Source: Pseudanabaenaceae cyanobacterium SKYG29
Lineage (GTDB): Bacteria > Cyanobacteriota > Cyanobacteriia > Pseudanabaenales > Pseudanabaenaceae
Reading direction: 5' to 3'
NCBI GenBank assembly: GCA_025055675.1
Contig: JANWWT010000001.1
Coordinates: 496,001-560,000, forward strand
Length of the DNA: 64,000 nucleotides
Positions 20,312 to 31,657 of this stretch are shown here, one piece after another (the stretch's first letter is position 1; the number at the start of each line of letters is the position of its first letter). Under the pieces are notes generated by a model, which worked only from the letters and a program-made list of their open reading frames with translations, searched no databases and was not told where the DNA came from. The position numbers and the translations under genes are program-made.

Positions 20312-21148
20312 CTAGCTCTTGTGCAAGTCTGTATGTATAGAAAATAAAACATTGAATAAACCTTGCTGCCAGTTACTGTTAGGCAAAAGCGGCAATAACC
20401 GATCGGTAATGACGTAGCTATGGTAGCCCAAATCGTAAAAGAAATGCCGCACAGACATTTGGCTATAGCCCATTTGTTGTAACCCAAACTCATTAATTTC
20501 ACATATAACAAATGGAGGCTTGAGGCGATCGATCGTATTCCTACCACCTTTTAGTACTAGGGGTTCAGCTCCTTCTACATCAATTTTAATGAGTTTAATT
20601 TTCGCAACCTCATATTCCTGGGTAATTGCATCCAAGGTACGCATAATTACTTTTTCCTGCTGGCGCTGTTTGGCACTGTTTTGGTTGTAGGGATGATTGC
20701 CCACATTCCACAGAGCATGTCCGCCATCGTTATCAAGATTGACAAAGAAGCTAACTTCGCGGCATTGATCACCCACTGCCCCTGCCACTATACTTATGTT
20801 GCTGGCATTGTTGATTTGACAGTGGTAAAGTAACCGCAGTAAATTAGCCTTGGACATTTCACAGGCAATTACTTTCCCTGGGGCACCCACCAAAACAGAG
20901 GCAAGCAGGGAATAGTAACCAACATGAGCACCGACATCAATTACAGTGTCACCTTCTGTCAGAAACTCTAAAAACAAGCGAGAAATCTCTGGCTCGTAGG
21001 GAACACCCCTAGCAAAGTTAGATAAGATCAACCTTTGGGTATATTCATTTTCGTCTAAAAATAGTTGCAGAGATACCTGCCGTCCTCGAATGGTAGGAAA
21101 AACTACCCCAAAGTACCTACCCTTGATGATGTCCGTCATCAATTTCAA
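20312..21148 (-). CDS. FkbM family methyltransferase
   Basis: The 278-residue protein has a class I SAM-dependent fold with motif I VIDVGAHVGYYSLLA, motif II (KVIACEMSKAN) and the FkbM-type block LIKIDVEGAEPLVLKGG, about residues 180-196. These enzymes O-methylate sugars or other small substrates, often in surface glycan or natural-product synthesis. No such cluster surrounds it, so the substrate is unknown. The ATG at 21148 (MKLMTDIIKGRYFG) is the natural start. Pnp lies divergently 130 bp away. Confidence 0.87.
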   Translation of the reverse strand: MKLMTDIIKGRYFGVVFPTIRGRQVSLQLFLDENEYTQRLILSNFARGVPYEPEISRLFLEFLTEGDTVIDVGAHVGYYSLLASVLVGAPGKVIACEMSKANLLRLLYHCQINNASNISIVAGAVGDQCREVSFFVNLDNDGGHALWNVGNHPYNQNSAKQRQQEKVIMRTLDAITQEYEVAKIKLIKIDVEGAEPLVLKGGRNTIDRLKPPFVICEINEFGLQQMGYSQMSVRHFFYDLGYHSYVITDRLLPLLPNSNWQQGLFNVLFSIHTDLHKS

Positions 21149-21277
21149 CTAGCGTCAATTTAATAAGCTATAGCACCCACCACCACTCTGTGAAAAAGTT
21201 CTGACAAAAATGCCCCACTTATAGCTAAGGATGCTAGGATGAGCCTAGGAATGACATAGAGAGCAAAGCAAAGCGCA

Positions 21278-23416
21278 ATGAGTGCTATAGAAAAAACTAT
21301 CCCCTTTTTTGGCAGAGAGATCAAGCTGTTTATTAACAAATTTGCTCCCCAGGCAGGAGGTTGTGTCCTGATTCAGTGTGGTGATACAGCAGTACTGGTG
21401 ACGGCAACCAAAGGTGAGGCGCGGGAAGGTATTGATTTTGTCCCCCTGGTAGTGGACTACGAAGAACGGCTCTATGCTGCAGGACGGATTCCTGGTGGGT
21501 TCTTGAAGCGGGAAGGTAAACCCCCCGAAAAAGCAATTCTGACCTGCCGCTTGATTGACCGCCCCTTACGTCCCCTCTTTCCCAACTGGATTAGGGAGGA
21601 AATTCAAGTAGTGGCTACTACCCTCTCCTTAGATGAAAAGGTGCCAGCGGATGTCCTAGCAGTAACGGGAGCTTCGGTGGCTTGCTGGTTGGCAAAGTTG
21701 CCCTTCAAGGGACCGATGGCGGGGGTGCGTGTGGGTCTGCATCAGGATGAGTTCATTATCAACCCCACTTTTGCGGAAATTGAATCCGGTGACCTGGATT
21801 TGGTAGTAGCGGGCACGCCTGAGGGGGTAGTGATGGTGGAGGCAGGAGCAAATCAACTCCCCGAACAGGACATGCTGGAAGCGATCGAGTTTGGCTATGA
21901 AGCAGTAGAGGAACTGGTAAAGGCGCAACAGCGCATCATGGGGGAATTGGGTATTGAGCCTCCTGATCTAACTCCTCCCCCCAACGAATATGTGGAGTTT
22001 GAACAGTTTGTGGCAGAAAAAGCCACCGATCGGGTGCAGGAGGTAATTGCCAGTTGCGAGAAGGAAAAAGCTGTTAGGGATGCTAAGTTAGATGCCATTA
22101 AGGAAGATGTAAAAGCAGCGATCGAGGCGTTGCCGGAGGACCATCCATTCCGTGCAGTCAGTAGTGATGTGTTCAATGCTACCTTCAAGGAACTAACTAA
22201 GAAGTTGATGCGGCGGCAGGTGATTGAGCAGAATATCCGCATTGACGGGCGCAAGTTGGATGAAATTCGTCCCATTTCCTGTGAGGTAGGGGTATTGCCC
22301 AGGGTGCATGGCAGTGCCTTGTTTAATCGAGGTTTGACCCAGGTACTATCAGTGGCAACCTTGGGTACAAGTGAAGATGCCCAGGATATGTCCGATGAAC
22401 TCTACGTGGAAGAGAAAAAACGCTATCTCCATCACTACAATATGCCCCCCTATTCCGTGGGAGAAGTAAAACCCCTCCGATCGCCAGGTCGCCGGGAGGT
22501 GGGGCACGGAGCGCTAGCGGAAAGGGCTTTGGTGCCAGTGATTCCTTCGGAGAAGGATTTTCCCTATGTGCTGCGGGTAGTGTCAGAGGTACTCTCTTCC
22601 AATGGCTCCACTTCTATGGGGTCGGTGTGTGCTTCTACCCTAGCGCTGATGGATGCGGGGGTACCTCTGTTGAAGCCTGTCTCTGGTGTGGCGATGGGTT
22701 TGGTGCAAGAAGGGGATGAGGTACGCATCCTGACAGATATTCAGGGCATTGAGGACTTCTTGGGGGATATGGACTTCAAGGTGGCAGGGACGGATACAGG
22801 AATTACGGCTCTGCAGATGGATATGAAGATTACTAACATTTCTCTGAAGACCTTGAGGGAAGCGATTTACCAAGCGCGGGCGGGGCGGTTATTTATCCTG
22901 GATAAGATGTTGCAGACTCTGCCCAAACCCCGTCCTGAGTTATCTCCCTATGCACCCCGTCTGACCACTATGAAGATCAACCCCGATCAAATTGGTTTGG
23001 TGATTGGTCCTGGGGGCAAGAACATCAAGGGCATCATTGAGGAAACGGGGGCAAAAATTGATATTAGTGATGATGGCACTGTCACGATCGCTTCTACTAG
23101 CCGTGAGGGGGCACGCCGCGCCCAATTGATGATCGAGTCCATGACCCGTAAGATTGCGGTAGGGGATGTGTTCCTGGGCAAAGTAACCAGGATTATCCCG
23201 ATCGGGGCATTTGTGGAGTTTTTACCTGGCAAGGAGGGGATGGTACATATTTCCCAGCTGTCGGAGAATCGGGTAGCGCGGGTAGAGGATGTGATTGATG
23301 TGGGGGACAACATTGTGGTCAAGGTGCGGGAGATTGACCAGAAGGGTAGGTTTAATCTCACCCGTTTAGGTATCCATCCAGAAGAGGCGGCTCAGGCTCA
23401 AGCTAATGCCCTCTAG
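21278..23416 (+). CDS. pnp: Polynucleotide phosphorylase
   Basis: The 712-residue exoribonuclease degrades RNA phosphorolytically and can add 3' tails. It has two RNase PH domains (the first from [20 protein letters not shown], the second from [15 protein letters not shown] with the phosphate-binding region [14 protein letters not shown]), then a KH domain ([16 protein letters not shown]-like, about residues 570-620) and an S1 domain ([20 protein letters not shown]). Length and order are standard. The stop codon TAG shares its last G with the GTG start of the next gene, so the two are coupled. Confidence 0.97.
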   Translation: MSAIEKTIPFFGREIKLFINKFAPQAGGCVLIQCGDTAVLVTATKGEAREGIDFVPLVVDYEERLYAAGRIPGGFLKREGKPPEKAILTCRLIDRPLRPLFPNWIREEIQVVATTLSLDEKVPADVLAVTGASVACWLAKLPFKGPMAGVRVGLHQDEFIINPTFAEIESGDLDLVVAGTPEGVVMVEAGANQLPEQDMLEAIEFGYEAVEELVKAQQRIMGELGIEPPDLTPPPNEYVEFEQFVAEKATDRVQEVIASCEKEKAVRDAKLDAIKEDVKAAIEALPEDHPFRAVSSDVFNATFKELTKKLMRRQVIEQNIRIDGRKLDEIRPISCEVGVLPRVHGSALFNRGLTQVLSVATLGTSEDAQDMSDELYVEEKKRYLHHYNMPPYSVGEVKPLRSPGRREVGHGALAERALVPVIPSEKDFPYVLRVVSEVLSSNGSTSMGSVCASTLALMDAGVPLLKPVSGVAMGLVQEGDEVRILTDIQGIEDFLGDMDFKVAGTDTGITALQMDMKITNISLKTLREAIYQARAGRLFILDKMLQTLPKPRPELSPYAPRLTTMKINPDQIGLVIGPGGKNIKGIIEETGAKIDISDDGTVTIASTSREGARRAQLMIESMTRKIAVGDVFLGKVTRIIPIGAFVEFLPGKEGMVHISQLSENRVARVEDVIDVGDNIVVKVREIDQKGRFNLTRLGIHPEEAAQAQANAL

Positions 23417-24498
23417 TGATTCGGGTTGTCAGTGGTGGTGGTCGGGCGCGGGAGTGGCTAGCTAGATATAGGGGGCTTAAACCTGCCTTTGTCCTGGTAC
23501 TGGGCTTTACTGATACTTGCCTGATTGAGGGGATTTCAGCGGCGGGAGCTACCCCTGCCAGTCGTAAAACCACAGCGATCGCTGATGCGGAGTTCCTTTA
23601 CTGGGGCAGGAATGTCTATTTCCCCCTTCCCCCTCTCATAGCTGGGGCTTCTCCTGTTGTAATCAGCAGGGCAGTGGTGCAAGAGTTAGGTTTGCCCCTC
23701 TATATCTTTGACAGTGGGTTACCCCAGCCTCCCACTGTACCCACGATCGGGTTGGGCGGTGCTCCGTCTAGGTGTTTAAGTACAGGGAGGGCACAGGATT
23801 GGGCAACCGTAGACCACCTGTTTCAGAAAGGGTTGGAATGGGGCAAGAAGTTAGCTGCTGCTCATCCTTACCTGGTGCTCAGTGAATGTGTGGCAGGGGG
23901 GACAACTACGGCTCTTGCTGTCCTCACCGCCTTGGGGATTGATGCTCATAGCAAAGTCAGTAGTTCCCATCCCATCTGTAATCATCAGCAAAAGTGGGCA
24001 GTGGTACAACAGGGGTTAGCCCGATCGGTGAACCTTAGAACCCGTGACCCTTCAACAATTGTTGCCGCCGTGGGTGACCCCATGCAGCCTGTAATAGCAG
24101 GTATGACGATCGGGGCAAGTAGCTATGGGGGAGTACTGTTGGGGGGAGGCAGCCAGATGGTAGCGGTGTATGTCTTGGCACAGAAATTAGCAGAGTATTA
24201 CGGATTGCCCTGGCAACCCGATCGGGTTGTGGTGGGTACGACCCGTTGGGTAGTGGATGACCCCAGTTGTCAATTGGCAGAGTTAGCCACAGAGTTAGAC
24301 ATACCCCTGGTTTGTAGCGAGTTACATTTTCGTGATGCCCGTTATCCCCAGTTGCAATGTTATGAACAGGGGTTTGTGAAGGAGGGAGTGGGAGCAGGTG
24401 CTAGTGCCATTGTCAGTCATCTTTATGCCCAGTGGAGTCAGGCAAAACTAGTGCAGGAAATTGAAACCACATTCGCCCAAGGTGTGCTCAAGGATTGA
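23416..24498 (+). CDS. cobT: CobT-like nicotinate-nucleotide phosphoribosyltransferase family protein
   Basis: The 360-residue protein resembles the cyanobacterial/archaeal nicotinate mononucleotide-dependent phosphoribosyltransferase family (TIGR00303). The visible landmarks are the Gly-rich block VLSECVAGGTTTALAVLTALG, the central GDPMQPVIAGMTIGASSYGGVLLGGG and GTTRWVVDDPS. In B12 synthesis CobT activates the lower-ligand base; in cyanobacteria, which mostly make pseudocobalamin, the natural base is probably adenine. The GTG start at 23416 overlaps the pnp stop by one base. Assignment rests on family resemblance; the distance from classical CobT makes the exact reaction less certain. Confidence 0.8.
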   Translation: MIRVVSGGGRAREWLARYRGLKPAFVLVLGFTDTCLIEGISAAGATPASRKTTAIADAEFLYWGRNVYFPLPPLIAGASPVVISRAVVQELGLPLYIFDSGLPQPPTVPTIGLGGAPSRCLSTGRAQDWATVDHLFQKGLEWGKKLAAAHPYLVLSECVAGGTTTALAVLTALGIDAHSKVSSSHPICNHQQKWAVVQQGLARSVNLRTRDPSTIVAAVGDPMQPVIAGMTIGASSYGGVLLGGGSQMVAVYVLAQKLAEYYGLPWQPDRVVVGTTRWVVDDPSCQLAELATELDIPLVCSELHFRDARYPQLQCYEQGFVKEGVGAGASAIVSHLYAQWSQAKLVQEIETTFAQGVLKD

Positions 24499-24540
24499 AC
24501 TAATCTCGCTATACTGAATGGGACTTCATCAACTGCACCT

Positions 24541-26580
24541 ATGGGAAGACTGCCGCTGGCTTTAACGATCGGGACAGTAGTGGCTTTTACTTGTCTTGCC
24601 CGCCCCCTTTTGGCTAACACCATCCGCAAAGCCCAGCTAAAAGTGACAGAAACCGCCCTGGAAGTAGTTTTGGAAACCCAGGTAACACAGCTACCCAGAA
24701 TTAGCACCACTCAACGGGGTAAAAATTGGGTTGTGGAAATTAGCGATACTGCTCTGCAACTACCCGAAGGCAATACCTTCTTTCGTGCCAATCCTGCCCC
24801 AGGGATTAGTGCGGTCACCATTTTGCCCTTAGACGATCGGACTGTCCAAGTCATCTTTACACCTACCCAGCCCGGCAATCGCGTGGAAGTAGGGCAGAAC
24901 CTGAATGGCATTGTCCTCAAGTTTCCCATTGCGGCGGCAAAAAACACGGATAAAGGTCGGCTTGTCCCTCCTGCCGAACCAGCAGTACAGCCACCAGAAC
25001 CACCCTTTACCCCCTTTGTGCCCAAGGCGATCGTGCCCCCCGCGGGAGACATAGCTATTAGTTCTTTACCCTTTACCCCTTTGCGCATCAGTCTAGGTTC
25101 CAATGAGCGTATTCCTACCTTGGTTTTGAAGTCTGCACCAGTGGAAGATGTACTGTCTGTTTTAGCGATGACTGTAGGCTTGAACACTGTATTTGTGGAA
25201 ACTTCAGAAGGAGATAAGAAAGGGGTAAGCACCACTGTATCTATGGAAGTCAAGAATGAGACAGTAGAGAATGTTTTCAACTACATTTTGCAAGTCAGTA
25301 ATTTACAAGCTACTAGAGTGGGGAACACAATTTTGATTGGCAAAGAATTGCCCCTGAGTGCTAGGGGTTTAGTAGTTAAAACTGTACGGTTAAATCAAAT
25401 CAAAGCGAGCCTGCCAGAGGTGAGAATTACTAGTACTACTAATAGTGCTTCCAGTATTTCTAGTGGTGGCGGCACAGTGGGAGCAGGACAAACTAATGTC
25501 ACTACCAGTCAACTCAGTCGCACTACAACGTTACAACGCCAAATTCCCATTAAAGGTGCCCAACAACTCCTAGAGGCCCTCGGCGCTAATGGCGGTGGTA
25601 CTCAACCCCGTACGCCTCAGCCGCAACGTCCCCCCGCTGCCCAAATTTTTGATGGCTTACAAGTCACAGCCGATAATCGTACAAATTCTGTCACTTTGAT
25701 TGGTACTCCCAATTTGGTGGAAGCAGCGATTGATTATTTGAAACAAGTGGATGTCCGTAGCCGCCAAGTCTCTGTGAATGTGAAAATTGTGGAAGTTACT
25801 CTCGATGACCAGGAAAATTTTGGCAGTAGTTTTTCCTTCGGTGTGGATGATAGTTTCTTCAGCAACAGTCAGGGCTTAATTACGGGCAACTTTGGCAATA
25901 TCAATCCCACCTTTGTACCTCCTGTTCCCGCTCCTGACGGCTCCCAAGGACCTTCCAGTTTGTTCAGCCCCCCCACGATTAATAGCACTAATGTTCCCCA
26001 ACCAGGACAGCCTAACACTTTCCAATTTCCCACAAAATTCCTGGCTAATCTCCAAGCTAGGATTAGAAATAACAAAGCCAAAATTCTCACTGACCCGACC
26101 TTAATCGTTCAAGAAGGGAGTGCTTCCCAAGTTAACTTGACTACCCAAGTGTTTGCCGGACTGAGGACGATTTCTGAAACTGGTCCTGGTAATCAACCCC
26201 GCACTATTTCTGACCCCAGAGAACCGATCGATGTCGGTGTAATTTTGAATATCGCCGTGGAACAAATTGATGACAATGGCTTTATTACTCTCTCTGTTTC
26301 CCCCGAGGTTAGTTCCCCTGGAGAACCAATCCGCGGTCCAGACCAGGTTTTAATTCAACAGTTAGTTAATCGCCGCCGCCTCGACACAGGCAATATCCGC
26401 CTACGGGACGGACAAACTCTCTTTCTAGCAGGGATTATTCAGGAAATCGATCGACAGAATGTGTTCAAAACTCCCCTTCTCGGTGATATTCCGTTGATTG
26501 GTAGTTTATTCCGATCGACTACTACAGCCAAGGAAAGAAGGGAGGTAGTTGTGTTGATTACCCCCAAAATCATTGACTAG
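24541..26580 (+). CDS. pilQ: Type IV pilus secretin PilQ
   Basis: The 679-residue protein starts with a signal peptide (about residues 1-26) and an AMIN domain (about 30-120) that anchors to peptidoglycan. A Pro-rich linker (about 140-165), an STN-like domain (LVLKSAPVEDVLSVLA), secretin N repeats (QVTADNRTNSVTLIGTPNLV) and the C-terminal secretin domain (about 490-679, ending EVVVLITPKIID) follow. It forms the outer-membrane pore for type IV pili used in motility and DNA uptake. A Gly/Ser/Thr-rich insert lies near 300-330. Cyanobacterial pilQ usually follows pilMNO; here the upstream neighbour is the cobT-like gene, so it has been separated from that operon. The end overlaps the convergent AhpD-like gene by 11 bp. 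Confidence 0.93.
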   Translation: MGRLPLALTIGTVVAFTCLARPLLANTIRKAQLKVTETALEVVLETQVTQLPRISTTQRGKNWVVEISDTALQLPEGNTFFRANPAPGISAVTILPLDDRTVQVIFTPTQPGNRVEVGQNLNGIVLKFPIAAAKNTDKGRLVPPAEPAVQPPEPPFTPFVPKAIVPPAGDIAISSLPFTPLRISLGSNERIPTLVLKSAPVEDVLSVLAMTVGLNTVFVETSEGDKKGVSTTVSMEVKNETVENVFNYILQVSNLQATRVGNTILIGKELPLSARGLVVKTVRLNQIKASLPEVRITSTTNSASSISSGGGTVGAGQTNVTTSQLSRTTTLQRQIPIKGAQQLLEALGANGGGTQPRTPQPQRPPAAQIFDGLQVTADNRTNSVTLIGTPNLVEAAIDYLKQVDVRSRQVSVNVKIVEVTLDDQENFGSSFSFGVDDSFFSNSQGLITGNFGNINPTFVPPVPAPDGSQGPSSLFSPPTINSTNVPQPGQPNTFQFPTKFLANLQARIRNNKAKILTDPTLIVQEGSASQVNLTTQVFAGLRTISETGPGNQPRTISDPREPIDVGVILNIAVEQIDDNGFITLSVSPEVSSPGEPIRGPDQVLIQQLVNRRRLDTGNIRLRDGQTLFLAGIIQEIDRQNVFKTPLLGDIPLIGSLFRSTTTAKERREVVVLITPKIID

Positions 26581-26911
26581 ATTGGCACTCCTCCATTGCT
26601 TCAATAACGTGAGCGGCATACATTAGAGAAGGCCCTCCCCCCATAAACACAGCAATTGCCAAGGTTTCCATGATCTCTTCTTTGGATGCGCCCTCCTGCA
26701 AAACCGCCTGGGTGTGAAAAGCGATGCAATCATCACAACGACTGCCAACAGCTAGGGCGAGGGCAATCAATTCTTTAGTTTTTGTATCCAAGGCACCCCT
26801 GGCACTAGCACTTTTGTTGAGAGCATAAAATGATTTCATTACCTCAGGCAATGCCTCTTGGATTTTGGCAGTGTGCTGGCGAATCCGCTGGGTGCGTTCT
26901 TTGTATGTCAC
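26570..26911 (-). CDS. Carboxymuconolactone decarboxylase/AhpD-like protein
   Basis: The 113-residue protein has the AhpD-like core with the redox pair in GSRCDDCIAFHTQAVLQEGASKEEI (CxxC then His, about residues 57-63). This CxxCxxxH signature indicates a thiol peroxidase or reductase-type activity rather than a true lactone decarboxylase. The C-terminal GGGPSLMYAAHVIEAMEE is family-typical. It may help with peroxide detoxification. It lies 31 bp after the end of the glutamate synthase gene on the same coordinate axis, and overlaps the pilQ end by 11 bp. Confidence 0.87.
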   Translation of the reverse strand: MTYKERTQRIRQHTAKIQEALPEVMKSFYALNKSASARGALDTKTKELIALALAVGSRCDDCIAFHTQAVLQEGASKEEIMETLAIAVFMGGGPSLMYAAHVIEAMEECQSSQ

Positions 26912-26942
26912 GGTCTCTACCTCTAGATTTTGCGATGGGTGT

Positions 26943-29900
26943 TCACTGGGGTAAGGAGAGCTTCAACGATCGGGTTTGCTGTTCTACCACAGAATCCAAA
27001 GCAACGGCATCAGTGGCTTCAGGTGTATTCAGTTCCGAAGGGGGAACCACTTGCCAGAATCGAGGTAAATAGTCTTCCCAGCGATCGAGAATTAACTTCA
27101 CCTTGTGGCTGCCCGTTGCTGCTAAACTCATCTGCAGCAAATCCTGCAGTTGGGCAATTCCTGCCTGGGTTTTCACCCTTTGCACCGTCAGAGTTTCCTT
27201 ACTCAAGCGCGCCTTGAAGCGACCGTCCTCATCTAGGAAGTAGGCAATGCCCCCTGTCATACCGGCACCGACATTCCGCCCCGTTGTCCCCAGAACAACC
27301 ACTACACCCCCCGTCATGTATTCGCAACAGTGATCCCCTGCGCCTTCAATTACTGCCTTAGCACCAGAGTTACGCACAGCAAACCGTTCCCCTGCCCTGC
27401 CATAGGCAAATAGATACCCCCCTGTGGCTCCATATAGACAGGTATTACCTACGATCGAGTTCTCCGAGGGGTCATAAGTATAGCCCGCCGGGGGAGTGAT
27501 GCTGATCATGCCGCCCCGCATCCCCTTGCCTACGTAGTCGTTGGCTTCCCCAATCAGATGGAGATGCATCCCGTCGATATTGAAGGCACCGAAGCTCTGC
27601 CCCGCTGCCCCCCGAAACTCCAACCGCAGCCGACTCGCTAAACCACTATCGCCATACTTCTTGGCAATCACTCCAGCTATGCGCGCCCCCACCGCCCGAT
27701 CGGTATTAACAATTGTTAGCTGCAGGTTTAGGTCTTGCTGTTCCTCGATCGCTCTTTGCACGTCCGCCCGCGCCAAAATGGCATCATCCAGGACAGTACC
27801 GTTACTATGAGCTGTAGTTGGGTGAGCAAGCCAAGCACGATCGGTTTTCACCTCAGGCAACCGCAGTAGGCAGTCTAGGTCGATCTGATTAACATCCAGT
27901 TTGGTCAACTCCACATCCTGCCGTCGCCGCAACAGGTCAGACCGCCCAATGATTTCCTGGAGCGACCGATAGCCCAACTGCGCCAAGATGTGACGGACTT
28001 CCTCTGCCACAAATAGGAAGAAATTGACTACATGGTCAGGCACTCCAGGGAAACGTTTACGGTACTGCTCCAACTGGGACGTGACCCCCACGGGGCACTT
28101 GTTGGTATGACAGACTCGCGCCATAATGCAGCCCTCTGCAATCATTGCGGCTGTGCCAAAGCCGTATTCCTCACCCCCCAAAAGTGCCGCCATCACTACA
28201 TCCCAGCCCGCCTTGAAGCCACCGTCTACCCGCAGCAACACCCGATCGCGCAGCTGATTTTCCAGCAATACCTGATGTACTTCGGTTAAGCCCAACTCCC
28301 AGGGAACGCCAGCATGTTTAATGGAACTGAGGGGAGAAGCTCCTGTCCCGCCATCGTGTCCAGAGATTTGAATGATGTCTGCGTTAGCCTTGGCTACCCC
28401 TGCTGCTACCGTGCCGATGCCGATTTCCGCCACTAGCTTGACCGAAACTTTGGCACGGGGATTGATTTGGTGCAGGTCATAAATTAACTGGGCAAGGTCT
28501 TCGATCGAATAGATGTCATGGTGGGGGGGTGGGGAGATCAGCTGTACCCCTGGCTTGGAATGGCGGAGCATGGCGATATACTCACTGACCTTTGTCCCTG
28601 GCAGTTGTCCCCCTTCCCCTGGCTTAGCTCCCTGGGCAATCTTGATTTCCAGCTGATCGGAACTGACAAGGTAAGCAGGGGTTACGCCAAATCGCCCCGA
28701 CGCTACCTGTTTGATTGCCGAGTTAGGGGTATCACCATTGCGTAAACCCCGCAGATGGGGAAATGTGGGGGATATACCAGTCTCAGGGTCGACATCGTCG
28801 ATCACCTGGGCCCGGATAGGGTCTTCGCCCCCCTCACCGCAGTTAGATTTGCCCCCCAGCCGATTCATGGCGATTGCCAAGACTTCGTGGGCTTCCCGGG
28901 AGAGCGCCCCTAGAGACATTGCCCCTGTACAAAAACGCTTGACAATATTCTCTGCCGGCTCTACTTCTTCCAAGGGAATCGGCTCCCGATCGGAGTGAAA
29001 TTCCAATAAATCCCGCAGTGCTGTGGGGGGACGGTTTTCCAGATGCTGGCGATAGAGTTCGTAGTGGTTGTAGTCCTTGCCTTCCACTGCCTTGTGGAGT
29101 GCTTTTACCATTTCCGGAGAGTTCATGTGGTATTCCCCACCAGGACGGTATTGCACAAAACCCGCGTTTTCTAACTTTTGTACCTGCAACTCAGGGAAAG
29201 CCTGCTGATGGAAGCTAATTACCTCCCTGGCTAAATCGCGGAAGTTCATGCCCCCTATACGGGAAACTGTCCCCGCAAAACACTTGGCAATCACTGCCTG
29301 CCCCAACCCGATCGCTTCAAATATCTGTGCCCCGTGATAGCTAGATAGCAAGGAAATCCCCATCTTGGAGAGAATCTTCAGTAAGCCCCCCTCCACCGCC
29401 TGGCGATAACTAGCTTGCACCTCCGCCACTGTCATTTGCTTCAACTTGCCCTGTGCCATCAGGGTTTGGGTCTTGGGTTTCTGCCACCACTGCCGCACCG
29501 TTTCCAGCGCCAAATAGGGACATACTGCACTAGCCCCATAGCCAATCAAGCAGGCAAAATGATGGGTACTCCAACATTGGGCTGTTTCCACCACCAAAGA
29601 TACCTGCATGCGCAAGCCTTCCTGGATCAAGCGATGGTGGACCGCTCCCACTGCCAACAGGGGGGGAATAAACGCCCAATTGGCATCCAAGCCCCGATCG
29701 GACAGGACCAAAATTTCACAGCCATTTTTTACCAGCTCCACTGCCCGCTGACATAGGGTGTCAATAGTCTGCTCTAGGGCATCTATGCCATCAGCCAGGG
29801 GGAAGAGAATATGGAGAGATTGTACCGATCGGTTAGTTTCGTAGAGGGCTTCCAGCTCCGCCTCATTCAGGACAGGAGATTGTAAATGCACTAGACGGGC

Positions 29901-31538
29901 TGCTGTGGGGTCGGGATTGAGTAAGTTCCCCTTGCGCCCCAGATACACCTCCAAAGACATCACCATCCCTTCCCGTAAGGGGTCAATGGCGGGATTGGTC
30001 ACTTGGGCAAAACGCTGCTTGAAGTAGTCATATAGGAGTCGCGGGCGCTGGGAGAGCACAGCCAAAGGAATATCGTCCCCCATACAAAAGACCGGTTCCT
30101 TGCCTGACTCCGCCATGGCTTCAATCACCATGTCCACGTCTTCCTGGGTGTAGCCAAAGGCAGTTTGGTAGGCAAGCAGGCGCTTCTCGTCTAGGCTAGT
30201 GTGGTTAGCAAAGGGTTGGGGTAAAAGTTCCAGGCGGTGTTCCCGCACCCACTGACCGTAGGGCTGGCGTTGGGCAATGTCGAGTTTGATGTCCCAATTC
30301 TTGAGAATCTGCTGCTGCTCCAAGTCCACAGCGATCGTCTGCCCCGGTCCCAATCTCCCCTTCTCCAGGACATTCTCTTCCGGGACAGGAACCGTGCCCG
30401 CTTCCGAACTGACAATCACTAGATCGTCCTTGGTAATTAGATAGCGCGCCGGCCGCAGACCATTGCGATCGAGGAGAGCACCCACCACCTTGCCATCACT
30501 AAATGCCAGTAGGGCTGGACCATCCCAGGGTTCTTGAATACCACTGTAGAAATCGTAAAAGTCAACAATTGCTGGTTTATCCTCCAGGTCAGGTTGACTG
30601 CGGTAGGCTTCGGGTACCAGAATCATCAAGGCTTCTAGGGGATTGCGTCCTGTCTCCACCAACAGTTCAAATACATGGTCTAAATTGGCAGAATCGCTCT
30701 CATTCTCCTTCAAAATCGGTCGTATATCTGCTAAACGATCGCCCCAGGTAGGGTGCTCTAAACTCCCCTCCCGCGCCTTAAACCAGTTGATGTTACCCAG
30801 GAGTGTATTGATTTCCCCGTTATGTCCCAGCAACCGCATGGGCTGAGCTAGATGCCATTTGGGCATGGTGTTGGTACTAAATCGCCGATGGTAAACAGCA
30901 AAGGGGGTAACAAAGTCAGGGTCTTGTAAATCCAGGTAGAACCGATCGAGCACCTCTGCCCGTACCATTCCTTTGTAAACAATGGTTTTCTTTGATAGGG
31001 AAGCGATGTAAAATTCCTGATGCCAGTGGGGGTAGTGTTTTTCAATGGCTAACTTGATACGCCGCCTTGTAATGTAGGTAGAGCGGTCATCCGGGGAGAG
31101 AAAAACTGCTTGCTCAATCTGGGGTAGGTTTTCCCGTGCCTGCCTGCCCAACACGTCTTTATTGCAGGGCACTACCCGCCAACCCAATACAGTCAACCCC
31201 TCTTCTTGCGCTACAGTGGCGGTTATCTCTCGACAAATTGTCTGCTTATCTGGGTCTTGGGGTAGGAAGAACATGCCAACTGCACAGGTATTGGGGTCAA
31301 CCCCCACCATTTCCCTCTGAAAAATTTGCCAGGGAATAGCTGTAAGTACGCCAGACCCATCCCCCGAATCCCGATCGGCACTGCAACCGCCGCGGTGTTC
31401 CACGCACTCCAGGGCTTTGAGGGTTAAAGACAGGATTTTATGACTCGATCGCCCTAACCGATCGGCAATGAAGCCAACTCCGCAACTATCCCGTTCTGCC
31501 ACTAACCAAGGTTGTCCTGGAATGCTATACGCCACCAT
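26943..31538 (-). CDS. glsF: Glutamate synthase large subunit, probably ferredoxin-dependent
   Basis: The 1531-residue enzyme converts glutamine plus 2-oxoglutarate to two glutamates. The N-terminal amidotransferase starts at the catalytic Cys in ERDSCGVGF (about residue 19 from the chosen ATG). The FMN/Fe-S synthase domain has [19 protein letters not shown] and the cysteine cluster [15 protein letters not shown]. The beta-helix domain ends with [13 protein letters not shown] and [11 protein letters not shown]. The C terminus (FWQVVPPSE) recalls cyanobacterial GlsF more than NADPH-type GltB, and no gltD neighbour is present. I chose the ATG at 31538; the frame runs 42 codons further upstream but that part is unlike the family. 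Confidence 0.93.
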   Translation of the reverse strand: MVAYSIPGQPWLVAERDSCGVGFIADRLGRSSHKILSLTLKALECVEHRGGCSADRDSGDGSGVLTAIPWQIFQREMVGVDPNTCAVGMFFLPQDPDKQTICREITATVAQEEGLTVLGWRVVPCNKDVLGRQARENLPQIEQAVFLSPDDRSTYITRRRIKLAIEKHYPHWHQEFYIASLSKKTIVYKGMVRAEVLDRFYLDLQDPDFVTPFAVYHRRFSTNTMPKWHLAQPMRLLGHNGEINTLLGNINWFKAREGSLEHPTWGDRLADIRPILKENESDSANLDHVFELLVETGRNPLEALMILVPEAYRSQPDLEDKPAIVDFYDFYSGIQEPWDGPALLAFSDGKVVGALLDRNGLRPARYLITKDDLVIVSSEAGTVPVPEENVLEKGRLGPGQTIAVDLEQQQILKNWDIKLDIAQRQPYGQWVREHRLELLPQPFANHTSLDEKRLLAYQTAFGYTQEDVDMVIEAMAESGKEPVFCMGDDIPLAVLSQRPRLLYDYFKQRFAQVTNPAIDPLREGMVMSLEVYLGRKGNLLNPDPTAARLVHLQSPVLNEAELEALYETNRSVQSLHILFPLADGIDALEQTIDTLCQRAVELVKNGCEILVLSDRGLDANWAFIPPLLAVGAVHHRLIQEGLRMQVSLVVETAQCWSTHHFACLIGYGASAVCPYLALETVRQWWQKPKTQTLMAQGKLKQMTVAEVQASYRQAVEGGLLKILSKMGISLLSSYHGAQIFEAIGLGQAVIAKCFAGTVSRIGGMNFRDLAREVISFHQQAFPELQVQKLENAGFVQYRPGGEYHMNSPEMVKALHKAVEGKDYNHYELYRQHLENRPPTALRDLLEFHSDREPIPLEEVEPAENIVKRFCTGAMSLGALSREAHEVLAIAMNRLGGKSNCGEGGEDPIRAQVIDDVDPETGISPTFPHLRGLRNGDTPNSAIKQVASGRFGVTPAYLVSSDQLEIKIAQGAKPGEGGQLPGTKVSEYIAMLRHSKPGVQLISPPPHHDIYSIEDLAQLIYDLHQINPRAKVSVKLVAEIGIGTVAAGVAKANADIIQISGHDGGTGASPLSSIKHAGVPWELGLTEVHQVLLENQLRDRVLLRVDGGFKAGWDVVMAALLGGEEYGFGTAAMIAEGCIMARVCHTNKCPVGVTSQLEQYRKRFPGVPDHVVNFFLFVAEEVRHILAQLGYRSLQEIIGRSDLLRRRQDVELTKLDVNQIDLDCLLRLPEVKTDRAWLAHPTTAHSNGTVLDDAILARADVQRAIEEQQDLNLQLTIVNTDRAVGARIAGVIAKKYGDSGLASRLRLEFRGAAGQSFGAFNIDGMHLHLIGEANDYVGKGMRGGMISITPPAGYTYDPSENSIVGNTCLYGATGGYLFAYGRAGERFAVRNSGAKAVIEGAGDHCCEYMTGGVVVVLGTTGRNVGAGMTGGIAYFLDEDGRFKARLSKETLTVQRVKTQAGIAQLQDLLQMSLAATGSHKVKLILDRWEDYLPRFWQVVPPSELNTPEATDAVALDSVVEQQTRSLKLSLPQ

Positions 31539-31657
31539 AGCTTTTACTAGATAAAAAGACGTACTGGCTATTTTAACAATACTTTCTGATTGTGACAGCG
31601 GGGCACGGAATTTCTTTAATTTTTCGCAGTATTTGGTAAATTTTGCTACTAGGGAGA

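Noticed and set aside
24711-25280. 189-codon open frame on the minus strand opposite pilQ
   Set aside because: It lies fully within pilQ, is low-complexity (Ser/Thr/Gly), and has no ribosome binding site or family match.
31539-31657. NtcA site upstream of the glutamate synthase gene
   Set aside because: No GTA-N8-TAC is present in the gap; only partial matches.
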